Notes under the pieces: model-generated
Seen by the model: only the letters and a program-made list of their open reading frames with translations
Databases searched by the model: none
What the model was told of the DNA's origin: nothing
Shown: positions 1 through 7,790 of the stretch, one piece after another
How the letters are laid out: each line of letters starts with the position of its first letter
Position numbering within the stretch: the first letter of the stretch is position 1
Program-made: the position numbers and the translations under genes
NCBI RefSeq assembly: GCF_035917455.1
Contig: NZ_CP109078.1
Span: 1,426,001-1,490,000 of the forward strand
Reading direction: 5' to 3'
DNA length: 64,000 bases
From: Micromonospora sp. NBC_01796
GTDB taxonomy: Bacteria; Actinomycetota; Actinomycetes; Mycobacteriales; Micromonosporaceae

Positions 1-1
1 A

Positions 2-151
2 CAGGGCATGATCATGGTCCAACTCGGCGTCACCATCGAGGAGGCCCTGATCCGACTGCGCGCCCACGCCTATGCCGAGGGACGGCCGCTGCACCACGTC
101 GCGCAGGACGTCGTCGACCGCAAGTTGCGATTCGACCAGACCCAGGAATGA
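2..151 (+). CDS. ANTAR-domain protein, C-terminal fragment (5' end outside window)
   Basis: The first 150 bases read through in frame 2 to a TGA at 149-151 and encode the last 49 residues of an ANTAR RNA-binding domain: a QGMIMVQLG start of the first helix, EEALIRLRAHA and the closing HVAQDVVDRKL helix. ANTAR proteins are usually antiterminators that bind dual hairpins in target transcripts. The stop overlaps the ATG of the next GAF-ANTAR gene (ATGA-type overlap), so the two are probably co-transcribed. The N-terminal sensor part is not visible. An internal ATG at position 8 is simply part of the domain. Confidence 0.75.
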   Translation, partial: QGMIMVQLGVTIEEALIRLRAHAYAEGRPLHHVAQDVVDRKLRFDQTQE

Positions 152-915
152 ACGACAGCATCCTTAGGAACAGGGGCCAGGAGCTTGTCATGACCGCAGT
201 CTCACCACAACGTCTCGCGAGGATCTTCGTCGAGATCTCCGACACCCTCGTGGACGAGTTCGACCTCATCGACTTCCTACAGACGCTCACCCAGCGGGCA
301 GCGGAGCTCGCGGAGGCGGGCGTCGTCGGTCTGGTCCTCGCCAACCACTACGACCAGCTCCAGTTCATCGCCGCGTCCAGGGAGGAGGCCCGGGTTCTCG
401 AGCTGTTCCAGATCCAGAACGACGAGGGGCCGTGCCTCGACGCGTTCCGCAGCGGTATCCCGGTGGTGAACACCGATCTGGACAGCGCCGTCGAGCGTTG
501 GCCACAGTTCGTGCCGTACGCCACCGCAGCCGGGTTCCGCGCCGTGCACGCCTTCCCGCTCCGGCTGCGTACGCAGGTCATCGGGGCGCTCAACGTCTTC
601 GGCGCCGCCGGGAGCGAACCGCTCAACAGCGACGACATCCCGATCGTGCAGGCGCTCGCCGACCTGGCCTCGATCGCCATCCTGCACGAACGCGCGATCA
701 GCCGGGGCGAGGAACTCACCGCCCAGCTCCAGAACGCGCTGAACAGCCGGGTCACCATCGAGCAGGCGAAGGGCGCCATCGCCCAGCGCAACGGCGTCAG
801 CGTGGACGAGGCTTTCGTGCTCATCCGCCGGCACGCCCGATCGACCAACCAGCGGCTGGTCGAGGTGGCCCAGTCCATCGTCCTCGACCTCGCCAACGTC
901 CCCGAACTCACCTGA
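148..915 (+). CDS. GAF and ANTAR domain transcription antitermination regulator
   Basis: 255 residues from ATG 148. A second ATG at 190 follows a GGAG-like site (ccaggagcttgtc) and may be the true start, giving 241 residues. Residues about 25-170 form a GAF sensor domain (DEFDLIDFLQTLTQRA, then the NDEGPCLDAF core). The C-terminus from about residue 195 is an ANTAR domain (VTIEQAKGAIAQRNGVSVDE, then VEVAQSIV). In this family GAF binds a small ligand or redox signal and ANTAR binds RNA hairpins to prevent termination. It overlaps the end of another ANTAR gene, so tandem ANTAR regulators are made from one transcript. Target and ligand cannot be read from the sequence. Confidence 0.85.
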   Translation: MNDSILRNRGQELVMTAVSPQRLARIFVEISDTLVDEFDLIDFLQTLTQRAAELAEAGVVGLVLANHYDQLQFIAASREEARVLELFQIQNDEGPCLDAFRSGIPVVNTDLDSAVERWPQFVPYATAAGFRAVHAFPLRLRTQVIGALNVFGAAGSEPLNSDDIPIVQALADLASIAILHERAISRGEELTAQLQNALNSRVTIEQAKGAIAQRNGVSVDEAFVLIRRHARSTNQRLVEVAQSIVLDLANVPELT

Positions 916-936
916 CCCCTGTCCGCCGGGCCGGGC

Positions 937-1869
937 TCAGGCCAGCGTGCGGTGTTGGGCCGGGCTGAGTCCGCGTACGCGCTTGAAGGCGGAGCTGAGC
1001 GCGAACGGGCTGCCGTAACCGACCCGCCGGGCCACCGCGGCGACCGTCGCGTCCGGTTCCCGCAGCAGGTCGGCGGCGAGGGCGAGCCGCCAGTTGGTCA
1101 GGTACGCCATCGGCGGCTCACCGACCAGTTCGGTGAACCGGCGGGCCAGGGCCGCTCGGGAGACCCCGGTACGCGCCGCCAGCGTGGCCACCGTCCACGG
1201 CTGCGCCGGTTGGTCGTGGAGCAGCCGCAACGCGGGCCCCACCACCGGGTCGCCGTGCGCCCGGTAGCCGGCCGGGGCCGCCGCCTCCGGCCGGGAGAAC
1301 CAGGCCCGGAGTACGGCGATGAGCAGCAGGTCGAGCAGCCGGTCGAGGACCACCTCCTGGCCCGGCTCCTCCCTGGTCATCTCCTCCGCGAGCAGCCCGA
1401 CCAGCGGACTGTTCCACGCCTCGCCCGGAAGCACGAGCAGTGGCGGCAGGACCCGCAGGAGCCGTTGGCTGACCTCACCCTCGACCTGGTACGTGCCGCT
1501 GAGCAGCACCGCCGTTCCGTCGACCCGCTCGCCCCAGGTCCGTACGCCGAGGTCCATCACCTCGCACAGCTCGTCACCGGCCGGTGTGGTGCTGAGCTCG
1601 CCGGGATGGATCACCGCCTGCGGCGGGGTCGCCGGATCGTCCGCCACGGTGTACGCCTCCGGTCCGCGCGCGATCGCCACGTCACCGGGGCGCAGCCGTA
1701 CCGGCTCGCCGCCGTCCGGCAGCACCCACGCCTCGCCGCGCACCATCGACATCAGGGTGAGCGGTGCGTGGTCCTCGATCCGTACCGACCAGGGTGGGTC
1801 GAACACCGAGCGGATCAGGAACGCGCCGCGCGCCCTCGGCCCGTCCAGCAGCCCCGCGAGTGGATCCAT
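937..1869 (-). CDS. AraC-family transcriptional regulator with cupin N-domain
   Basis: 310 residues from ATG 1869; the open frame runs further upstream but homology starts at MDPLAGLLDG. The N-terminal half is an AraC_binding_2/cupin_6-like sensor domain (RIEDHAPLTLMSMVRGEAW, then LRPGDVAIARG). The C-terminal roughly 100 residues are a double HTH (TLAARTGVSRAALARRFTEL, then VAAVARRVGYGSPFALSSAF), the usual AraC DNA-binding signature. It is divergent from an NmrA-like reductase and a DUF1772 membrane protein, with 81 bases between the start codons, so it probably controls them. This arrangement (AraC beside an NAD(P)-binding protein) is common in actinobacteria. Confidence 0.88.
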   Translation of the reverse strand: MDPLAGLLDGPRARGAFLIRSVFDPPWSVRIEDHAPLTLMSMVRGEAWVLPDGGEPVRLRPGDVAIARGPEAYTVADDPATPPQAVIHPGELSTTPAGDELCEVMDLGVRTWGERVDGTAVLLSGTYQVEGEVSQRLLRVLPPLLVLPGEAWNSPLVGLLAEEMTREEPGQEVVLDRLLDLLLIAVLRAWFSRPEAAAPAGYRAHGDPVVGPALRLLHDQPAQPWTVATLAARTGVSRAALARRFTELVGEPPMAYLTNWRLALAADLLREPDATVAAVARRVGYGSPFALSSAFKRVRGLSPAQHRTLA

Positions 1870-1950
1870 GCGCCCAAGGTTAGACGCCGGCGCATGCGGT
1901 CGAGTGTCTCGACGATTCCCGCCGGCAGCCGCCCGGACTTGACTGGTGGC

Positions 1951-2808
1951 ATGACAGCGAACACGTTTGACGCACCGATCCTGGTGCTCGGCGGCACCGG
2001 CAAGACCGGTCGCCGGGTGGTGCGCCACCTCACCGCCGCGAACCGGTCGGTACGGGTCGGTTCCCGTACCGGCGAGCCGCCGTTCGAGTGGACCGACGAG
2101 CGCACCTGGGACGGCGTACTGGCCGGGGTGGAGTCGGTCTACCTGGTGTACTACCCCGACCTGGCCGCACCGGGCGCGGTCGACACGGTCCGTGCCTTCA
2201 CCGCGCGGGCGGTCGCCGCCGGGGTACGGCGACTGGTCCTGCTCTCCGGCCGGGGCGAGCCGGCGGCCCAGCTCAGCGAGGAGGTCGTCCGGAACTCCGG
2301 GGTGGCGTGGACGATCCTGCGCGCGAGCTGGTTCAACCAGAACTTCAGCGAGGACTTCCTGGCCGACTTCGTCACCGACGGCGCGGTGCTGCTGCCGGCC
2401 GGCGAGGTGGCCGAGCCGTTCGTCGACGCGGAGGACATCGCCGAGATCGCGGCCGAGGCCCTGACCGGGGACCGGCACGCGGGACAGCTCTACGAACTGA
2501 CCGGCCCCCGGCTGCTCACCTTCGCCGAGGCGACCGCCGAGATCGCCCGCGCCGCCGGACGGCCGATCCACTACGAGTCGATGCCGCCCGAGGGGTACGC
2601 CGCCGAGATGGCCCGGTACGACGTACCGGCGGAACTGGTGGGGGTGCTGGTCGACCTCTTCGGTCAGGTGCTGGACGGACGCAACGCGTACCTGACCGAC
2701 GGGGTGCGGCGGGCCCTGGGGCGCGAGCCCCGCGACTTCGCCGAGTACGCCCGCGAGGCCGCCGCCACCGGCGTCTGGGCCGCGCCGGCGCCGGTGGACG
2801 CGTCGTGA
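1951..2808 (+). CDS. NmrA-like NAD(P)-binding oxidoreductase (atypical SDR)
   Basis: 285 residues from ATG 1951. An N-terminal Rossmann motif GGTGKTGRRVV sits at residues 13-23. A later segment reads VYLVYYPDLAAPGAVDTV and then RASWFNQNFSEDF, the substrate-side signature of NmrA/quinone-oxidoreductase-2-like atypical SDRs. There is no YxxxK catalytic pair typical of classical SDRs, which is normal in this group. Likely role is redox sensing or reduction of a small ketone or quinone; the substrate is unknown. Its stop overlaps the GTG of the DUF1772 gene (GTGA), indicating translational coupling, and it diverges from the AraC regulator. Confidence 0.85.
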   Translation: MTANTFDAPILVLGGTGKTGRRVVRHLTAANRSVRVGSRTGEPPFEWTDERTWDGVLAGVESVYLVYYPDLAAPGAVDTVRAFTARAVAAGVRRLVLLSGRGEPAAQLSEEVVRNSGVAWTILRASWFNQNFSEDFLADFVTDGAVLLPAGEVAEPFVDAEDIAEIAAEALTGDRHAGQLYELTGPRLLTFAEATAEIARAAGRPIHYESMPPEGYAAEMARYDVPAELVGVLVDLFGQVLDGRNAYLTDGVRRALGREPRDFAEYAREAAATGVWAAPAPVDAS

Positions 2809-3308
2809 CCTCCGCCCTGGCCGCCTGGTCGGCGGCGGTGACGCTGGCGGTGACCGGGGCGATCGCCGGCCTGTACTACGCCTACTCGGTCTCGGTGATG
2901 CCCGGCCTGAACGCGGTCGACGGTGGCTCCGCGATCCGGGCCATGAACAGCATCAACGTGAAGATCCAGAATCCGATCTTCTTCGTCACGTTCTTCGGGC
3001 CACTGGTCACGGCGACGCTGACCGGCGTGCTGCTGCTGGTCCTGGGGCACCGGCCGGCGGCGGTGCTCTTCCTGCTCGCCGCCGCCGTCTACCTGTTCGG
3101 CGCGTTCCTCCCGACGGTGGCAGTCAACGTACCGATGAACGACCTGCTCGCCACGACGACGGTGCCGGCCGATCCGGCGGAGGCGGCGCGGGTCTGGGCG
3201 GACTACTCGTCCCGCTGGTCCGGTTGGAACACCGTACGCGCCGCCGCCAGCCTGGTCAGCCTGCTCCTGGTGGGATCCGGCATCTACCTCTGGCACCGCC
3301 AGCGGTAG
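2805..3308 (+). CDS. DUF1772 (anthrone oxygenase-like) membrane protein
   Basis: 167 residues from GTG 2805, which overlaps the preceding stop. Four hydrophobic segments are visible: an N-terminal one (LAAWSAAVTLAVTGAIAGLY), one around the GPLVTATLTGVLLLVLG stretch, one around VLFLLAAAVYLFGAFLP, and a C-terminal one (SLVSLLLVGSGIYLW). The middle carries the family motif TVAVNVPMND and a WADYSSRW stretch typical of DUF1772. Members have been called anthrone oxygenases because of a fungal relative, but bacterial function is not established. Coupling to the NmrA-like reductase suggests a joint redox role. Confidence 0.82.
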   Translation: MTSALAAWSAAVTLAVTGAIAGLYYAYSVSVMPGLNAVDGGSAIRAMNSINVKIQNPIFFVTFFGPLVTATLTGVLLLVLGHRPAAVLFLLAAAVYLFGAFLPTVAVNVPMNDLLATTTVPADPAEAARVWADYSSRWSGWNTVRAAASLVSLLLVGSGIYLWHRQR

Positions 3309-3324
3309 CGCGAGGGAACGGGGG

Positions 3325-3382
3325 ACGCCCGGCGGATCAGGTCACCGAGGCTTGCGGGCCTCGACCAGGATCCGCCGGGCGT
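3325..3382. terminator. possible bidirectional terminator between convergent genes
   Basis: A 14-base inverted repeat (ACGCCCGGCGGATC at 3325-3338 with its complement at 3369-3382) has a 30-base loop. It lies between the converging DUF1772 and methyltransferase genes and its right arm is inside the methyltransferase tail. There is no T-tract, as usual in high-GC actinobacteria. The long loop makes it uncertain. Confidence 0.35.
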
Positions 3383-4106
3383 ACGCGACGAACGGGCCGT
3401 CCGCCTCGATCCGCCGGTGCAGCGCGGCGAGTTCGTCGCGGTAGCGCTCGACGGTGAAGCCGGGCACGATCCAGATCACCTTGCGCAGGAAGTGGACCAC
3501 CGCACCGATGTCGTGGAAGACCGTACGCAGGGACTCCTCGCGCAGGTCGAGCAGTTCCAGGCCGGCGGCCCCGGCCTCGGCGGCGATCCAGGCCGTGCCC
3601 CGACGGGGATTGGCCGGCAGCGGACCGGCGATCACCTCGGCCAGTTCGCCGACCGTGCGGGGGCCGATCTGCTGGGAGAGGAAGACGCCGCCGGGGCGGA
3701 GCACCCGGGTCACCTCCGGCCACCGGGTGTCGACCGGATGCCGGCTGACCACCAGGTCGAAGGCGGCGTCGCGGAACGGCAGGTCGGACCGGTCGGTGGC
3801 GGCGACCACGCGGGCACCCAGCGGAGCCAGGTTGCGCCGGGCGACGTCGACGTTCGGCGGCCAGGACTCGGTGGCCACCAGCAGCGGCGGCGCCTGCGCG
3901 ATGGTGGCGAGCACCTCGCCCCCGCCGGTTTGCAGATCGAGTGCGGCGCTCGCCCGGGACATCCTGTCCGCGAGCAGCCGGGAGTAACCCCAGGAGGGGC
4001 GTTCCTCGGTGGCCCGGCCGGCGAACCAGGAGAAGTCCCAGCCTTCCACCGGCACGGACGCGCCCTCGGTGACAAGCTCGTCGAAGGTCGGCAACGTCGT
4101 GCTCAT
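3342..4106 (-). CDS. class I SAM-dependent methyltransferase
   Basis: 254 residues from ATG 4106 (MSTTLPTFDEL); the frame is open upstream to 4211 but that part looks like leader. Motif I of the SAM fold is ALDLQTGGGEVL near residues 55-66, an acidic loop follows (TESWPPNV), and the post-I region has ATDRSDLPFRDAAFDLVVSR and the LRPGGVF motif, all typical of Methyltransf_11-type enzymes. The substrate is not predictable. The gene stands alone, convergent with the NmrA/DUF1772 pair. Confidence 0.85.
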   Translation of the reverse strand: MSTTLPTFDELVTEGASVPVEGWDFSWFAGRATEERPSWGYSRLLADRMSRASAALDLQTGGGEVLATIAQAPPLLVATESWPPNVDVARRNLAPLGARVVAATDRSDLPFRDAAFDLVVSRHPVDTRWPEVTRVLRPGGVFLSQQIGPRTVGELAEVIAGPLPANPRRGTAWIAAEAGAAGLELLDLREESLRTVFHDIGAVVHFLRKVIWIVPGFTVERYRDELAALHRRIEADGPFVAYARRILVEARKPR

Positions 4107-4284
4107 CCCGGCAGTCTCGACCGCCCCGGGCCCGCCCCGCAACGGAAAAACCCCTCCGCGTACGGCGGTCGCCGGCTGGACGCACCGCCAGGATCGGGAG
4201 GCACCAGCCACCCATCAACGACGACGTGAACTTAGCCGCGCTCGCCCCCTAGCCAAGTCTCACGGCGCTGCTGGTGGGCGCCTG

Positions 4285-4336
4285 GTGATCGCGAAGGGTT
4301 TGGCTCGCTATGACCGGCCAAACTCTCCGCGATCAC
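4285..4336. terminator. long hairpin downstream of the DUF397 gene
   Basis: Two 20-base arms (4285-4304 and 4317-4336) are inverted repeats with 18 of 20 matches around a 12-base loop; the outer nine bases GTGATCGCG are perfect. It lies 23 bases past the DUF397 stop and can terminate the XRE-DUF397 transcript. The imperfect long arms also fit a palindromic intergenic repeat element. Confidence 0.5.
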
Positions 4337-4358
4337 GAAGGGCAGCCAGCGCGGGGCG

Positions 4359-4550
4359 TCAGCCCTGCTTGGCCTGGCCAACGAAGCTGCGCCATGCCGT
4401 TGACCCGAAGGTAAGCACCGGGCCGGACTGGTCCTTGCTGTCGCGGACGAGTACGCGACCGGGAAGGTTGTCGGCCACTTCCACGCAGTCCCCACCGGAC
4501 TGGTTGCTGCGGCTGGACTTCCGCCAGTTCGGGGGTTCAGTCGTCATCAC
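4359..4550 (-). CDS. DUF397 domain protein
   Basis: 63 residues if it begins at GTG 4550, 62 from the adjacent ATG at 4547. The sequence has the family hallmarks: WRKSSRSNQSGGDCVEVA, then VLVRDSKDQSGPVLTF and a final WRSFVG. DUF397 proteins are small partners encoded next to Scr1/XRE regulators in Streptomyces and relatives; some pairs behave as toxin-antitoxin-like or developmental regulatory modules (BldB-like). Here it directly overlaps the end of the XRE gene, as expected for such a pair. Confidence 0.9.
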   Translation of the reverse strand: MMTTEPPNWRKSSRSNQSGGDCVEVADNLPGRVLVRDSKDQSGPVLTFGSTAWRSFVGQAKQG

Positions 4551-5326
4551 TCATCCACCAACTTCAAGATCAGGTCTCTCGACTGATCGCACGGGAGCGC
4601 GACCGCCGTTATAGCCTGCCACGTCCGATCGAGGCCACCTACGCGGGTTGGCTCGGCAACGACCCGGCCCTCGTAGAAGTCCTCCAGGTAGCCGACCATC
4701 CCTCCGCCGAGCATCGTGCCCAGGGCGAACGACCCCGAACGGCCTACATACAGTCCGGCCGCACCGGGAACCACGTGGACGAAGAGATTGGTGCGGTCGC
4801 TCGCGTCGGCCAAGTGCTTCAACTGATCCCTGGCGATCTCGGACCGTCCGCAACGCAATGCGGACTCATCCACTATGAAGGCGCAGAACGGCGGCTGATC
4901 TCGGTCGAGGATGCCGCTCTGTCGCTCCATGCGGTACGCAACCCTCGACGCAACCTCGTCAGCAGTCAATGTTCCCGATCCAGCGAACACTGCTTGCGCA
5001 TACGCCTCGGTCTGAAGCAACCCTGGAATCAGGGTGGCCTGGAAGTAGCGGAGCAAGGACGCGGAGTCTTCAACCTCCCGCCATGGCCGGAACCAGTTCG
5101 GTGCCGGGCGGCGCTCCTTCCGGGCCTCGGTCGACGTCACCTGGATCTCGTCACCGGTTCCGAAGTACCCGTCCAGAGTCGCAGCCGTATCGGGCTGTGG
5201 GACCAGCCGGTTCGTCTCGAAGGCCGCGATCAACGAGCTACTGACCTGGATCGCGTCGGCCACCTGGTCCTGGGTGACCGCGCGCTCTGCGCGTAGCTGC
5301 TTGAGTCGCGCCGAAAGACTGTTCAC
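4547..5326 (-). CDS. XRE-family regulator with DUF5753 (Scr1-like)
   Basis: 259 residues from GTG 5326. Residues about 5-60 are a Cro/C1-type HTH (RLKQLRAERAVTQDQVADAI, then SSSLIAAFETNRLVPQPD). The rest is the DUF5753 sensor-like domain with WREVEDSA, the LIPGLLQTEAYA signature, RQSGILDRD and a tail GSFALGTM. This architecture is the Scr1 type always found with DUF397 proteins, and the DUF397 gene follows with overlap. No ATG fits the start; GTG is preceded by a weak purine stretch. Confidence 0.88.
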   Translation of the reverse strand: MNSLSARLKQLRAERAVTQDQVADAIQVSSSLIAAFETNRLVPQPDTAATLDGYFGTGDEIQVTSTEARKERRPAPNWFRPWREVEDSASLLRYFQATLIPGLLQTEAYAQAVFAGSGTLTADEVASRVAYRMERQSGILDRDQPPFCAFIVDESALRCGRSEIARDQLKHLADASDRTNLFVHVVPGAAGLYVGRSGSFALGTMLGGGMVGYLEDFYEGRVVAEPTRVGGLDRTWQAITAVALPCDQSRDLILKLVDE

Positions 5327-5474
5327 ACCTATTCCCCATGCAGAAGGCCGCGTCGCCTCTAAAGAGGCACGCCCAGGGCTGTCCATCCTTAGTGCTCTGC
5401 GGATATCTTCCGTCACCCCGCGTGCGGTCCAGGGTGGAGATGCTGTCGCTCCGCGTTCGAGTCGGTACGCGGTG

Positions 5475-5508
5475 CGCCGGCACACCCGTGGGCGCGGGTG
5501 TGCCGGCG
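5475..5508. terminator. terminator of the alginate-lyase-like gene
   Basis: A perfect 14-base inverted repeat (CGCCGGCACACCCG at 5475-5488; complement at 5495-5508) with a six-base loop lies 22 bases beyond the stop of the minus-strand lyase gene. It is a GC-rich actinobacterial-type hairpin without T-tract. Confidence 0.7.
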
Positions 5509-5529
5509 ACTTTCCGTGGTGCCGTACGG

Positions 5530-6774
5530 TCAGTTGGGGTTGTTCGCGTGGGTCAGGGTCTCCCAGGCGACGAAGAGGTTGTTGGTGCCGGCCGGGCGCT
5601 GCTGCTCGGTGAGCCGCTGGGTGTTGGTCATCGCGATGCCCATCCGGGTGTTCAACGCGTTGAACCCGACCTCGGTGACCGGTCCCAGTCCCTTGGTCAG
5701 GGTGCCGCCGCAGAGCCAGCTCGGGATCGCCTCGCCGAGCTGGTACTTGGAGTGGAGGCCGAGCGCGTGCCGGAGCCGGTCCTGCAACTCCGGGTAGAGG
5801 TCCTGGCCCTGGTGACGGGTGGTCTCGGCGACGTGGGCGATGGCGGACAGGCCGTACCCGGTGTGGACGAAGTCCCGGCAGGTCTCCTGGGACAGGCCGT
5901 CGACGAAGGTGTTCTGTCCCTGCCAGTAGCTTGCCACCTCGGCCCGGGTGTCGATGGTGCTGCCGGCCGGACCCTTCGGGAACGCCCCGTCGCTGGTGAT
6001 GTAGAGGAAGGCGGGCACCCGGGCGCGGAACTTGGCCAGGGCCCGGTCGTAGACCGTCCGGTCCTCCAGGAAGACCGAGATGCCGATGGATGCCTCCATC
6101 ATGCTCAGTTCCCAGTTGCCGTTGCTGTACGTGTTGCCGTTGATGATCTCCGGCAGGTAGACGTTGCGCAGCATGTTGCCGAACCGGGTGATGCTCGCCG
6201 ACGACCACCCGGTGTACGTGTACCGGATGATCTCGGCGGCCCGGGGCCAGGACGAGCCCGCCCAGGCGGTCTGCAACGGTGCGTTGCTGTTGGTGTGGTC
6301 CTGGATCACCGCCGACCAGGCGTCCATGATCTGGATGGCCTTGGTGGCGTACCGGCTGTCCTGGGTGATGTACCAGGCCAGCGACAGCGTGTACGCGGCC
6401 AGCGCGTCCTCCCGCTCGTCGGTGCACCCGTTGTTCGGGTTCGAGTACGACCCGCACTCGACCACCGCGCGGGGCTTCGCGGTCCGGGTCAGGGACGCGT
6501 ACCGGCTGGCCATCATCTGGTCGTACGCGGCGCGCCACGGCTGGGCGTACGCGTTGACCCGGCCCCGGATGAAGTCGAGCTGTGGCCGACTGACCAGCAC
6601 ACCGGGGTGGGTGAAGGTGGCCGGTGCGGCGATCACGACGTCACCCGCGGGTGCCGGGGCTGCGGCGGCGGCGCCGCTCACCTGTGCGGTGGCGGCCGGG
6701 GCTGCGGTCAGCAGCAGGGCGGTGACCGCGGTGACGGCGAACGCCCACCTGGCGTGCCGGAGTGGATGGGACAT
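5530..6774 (-). CDS. secreted alginate lyase family protein
   Basis: 414 residues. Residues 1-30 form a Sec signal peptide (basic MSHPLRHARW, hydrophobic AFAVTAVTALLLTAA, AxA cleavage near ATA). The mature part is an all-helical alginate-lyase fold of the PL5/heparinase-like (alpha/alpha) toroid type: a conserved SRPQLDFIRGRV start, WYITQDSRYATKAIQIMDAW, and the NGNWELSMMEASIGISVFL block that marks these extracellular proteins. Probably depolymerises uronic-acid polysaccharide outside the cell, but many actinobacterial members are untested. A strong TTGACA-type promoter with a dyad lies upstream, so expression is probably substrate-controlled. Single-gene transcript. Confidence 0.8.
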   Translation of the reverse strand: MSHPLRHARWAFAVTAVTALLLTAAPAATAQVSGAAAAAPAPAGDVVIAAPATFTHPGVLVSRPQLDFIRGRVNAYAQPWRAAYDQMMASRYASLTRTAKPRAVVECGSYSNPNNGCTDEREDALAAYTLSLAWYITQDSRYATKAIQIMDAWSAVIQDHTNSNAPLQTAWAGSSWPRAAEIIRYTYTGWSSASITRFGNMLRNVYLPEIINGNTYSNGNWELSMMEASIGISVFLEDRTVYDRALAKFRARVPAFLYITSDGAFPKGPAGSTIDTRAEVASYWQGQNTFVDGLSQETCRDFVHTGYGLSAIAHVAETTRHQGQDLYPELQDRLRHALGLHSKYQLGEAIPSWLCGGTLTKGLGPVTEVGFNALNTRMGIAMTNTQRLTEQQRPAGTNNLFVAWETLTHANNPN

Positions 6775-6845
6775 CAGGTCCTCCTGGTGGGAGTGGCCGA
6801 CTGGCTCGGCTCGGCCGGGCAGGCGGGGGTGACCGACACCGAACT

Positions 6846-6897
6846 GTTAAGAGTGTTAACTACTTCGATATGACCATCTCGGTCGATACGTTGTCAA
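6846..6897 (-). promoter_or_regulatory. promoter and operator of the alginate-lyase-like gene
   Basis: On the minus strand a consensus -35 TTGACA (6897-6892) is followed about 18 bases later by a weak -10 (TCATAT at 6873-6868). Just downstream is an inverted repeat GTTAA-gagtg-TTAAC (6846-6860), well placed to act as an operator over the transcription start. The controlling regulator is not identified. Confidence 0.5.
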
Positions 6898-6967
6898 CCC
6901 ACCGCAGCCAGGCTGAACGCAGCCGACCCCCTCGAAAGGCATCCACCACGGTCACTGCCAGCGGCGA

Positions 6968-7630
6968 TTACTCCGAGCGAAAGACCCCGTACGCCGTCCA
7001 ACCCCGGTCCGGGAAACCCGCCGCCTCGGCCACCCGCGCCGAGGCCCGGTTGTCGGGCGCGTGCAGGTAGGTCGGCACCGCGCCCTCGTCGAGCACTCGC
7101 CGGGCGGCCTGCGCCACCAACCGCCGGGCCAACCCCCGCCCCCGGGCGGCCTGCGTGGTGCCGACCGACAACTCGTGTCCGTACCGGTCGTGGCGTTTGA
7201 TCCCCACCCCGGCCAGGTACTCGCCGTCCCCGTCGCGGGCCACCAGGACATCACCGAACGGACGCAGCCAGGTGGGCAACACCGGATCGTCGGCGGCGAC
7301 CCACTCCCCCGCGTCCGGCAGCGGGGTCGGTGCCAGCGAATACCGGAAGACCGCCGGAAAGGACTGCCAGGCGGGGTAACCGACCACCGCCGGCAGCTCG
7401 GCGAGCAGGGTGTCGAACGGCTTCCCGGCCAGTTCGCGTACGGCTGCCAACCGGTCCGGCGGCACCGACAGCACCAGGCCACCCGGTGCGCCGACCCCGA
7501 CCGCCGGGCGTACCTGCCCGTCCCAGGCCGGCCGGATCCGCCGCTCCGAGCCCACCACCTGCAACGGCTGCCGGGTGGGCCACTGCCCCAGCCAGCTCAC
7601 CAGATGGTGGAAGAGGCGTGTGTCGAGCAA
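6968..7630 (-). CDS. GNAT-family N-acetyltransferase
   Basis: 220 residues if it starts at TTG 7630, which follows AGGAAGGGG with good spacing; the open frame continues upstream to 7711 without homology. The C-terminal 100 residues carry the acetyl-CoA loop (TTQAARGRGLARRLV), an upstream strand YLAGVGIKRH and the closing APDNRASARVAEAAGF, which is clear GNAT. The N-terminal half (VGSERRIRPAWDG onward) is a second, more diverged lobe. The acceptor is unknown. It diverges from the nucleotidyltransferase gene across 160 bases. Confidence 0.8.
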   Translation of the reverse strand: MLDTRLFHHLVSWLGQWPTRQPLQVVGSERRIRPAWDGQVRPAVGVGAPGGLVLSVPPDRLAAVRELAGKPFDTLLAELPAVVGYPAWQSFPAVFRYSLAPTPLPDAGEWVAADDPVLPTWLRPFGDVLVARDGDGEYLAGVGIKRHDRYGHELSVGTTQAARGRGLARRLVAQAARRVLDEGAVPTYLHAPDNRASARVAEAAGFPDRGWTAYGVFRSE

Positions 7631-7790
7631 GGGGCCCTTCCTAACGCGTCCGGATCGTTGGCTGGCGACAATCGGCAGCGTACGCCGAAGCGGGCGGCGC
7701 CGGTCGTGCACTCGTACAGCCGGTCCGGACCGGCTCCGGGCACGGTCGGCGGGGCGGAATGCGAGCGCCCGACCATTACCATGCGTGTCT

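Noticed and set aside
937-2571. 544-residue minus-strand frame spanning the AraC gene and the NmrA-like gene
   Set aside because: Only its C-terminal 310 residues match a family (AraC); the upstream part is the reverse shadow of the NmrA-like gene.
7615-7650. AAGGGGCCCTTCCTAAC stretch before the GNAT gene as a dispersed repeat
   Set aside because: It looks like leader sequences often seen in Micromonospora, but only one copy is in this window, so a repeat cannot be claimed; it is used only as ribosome-site support.
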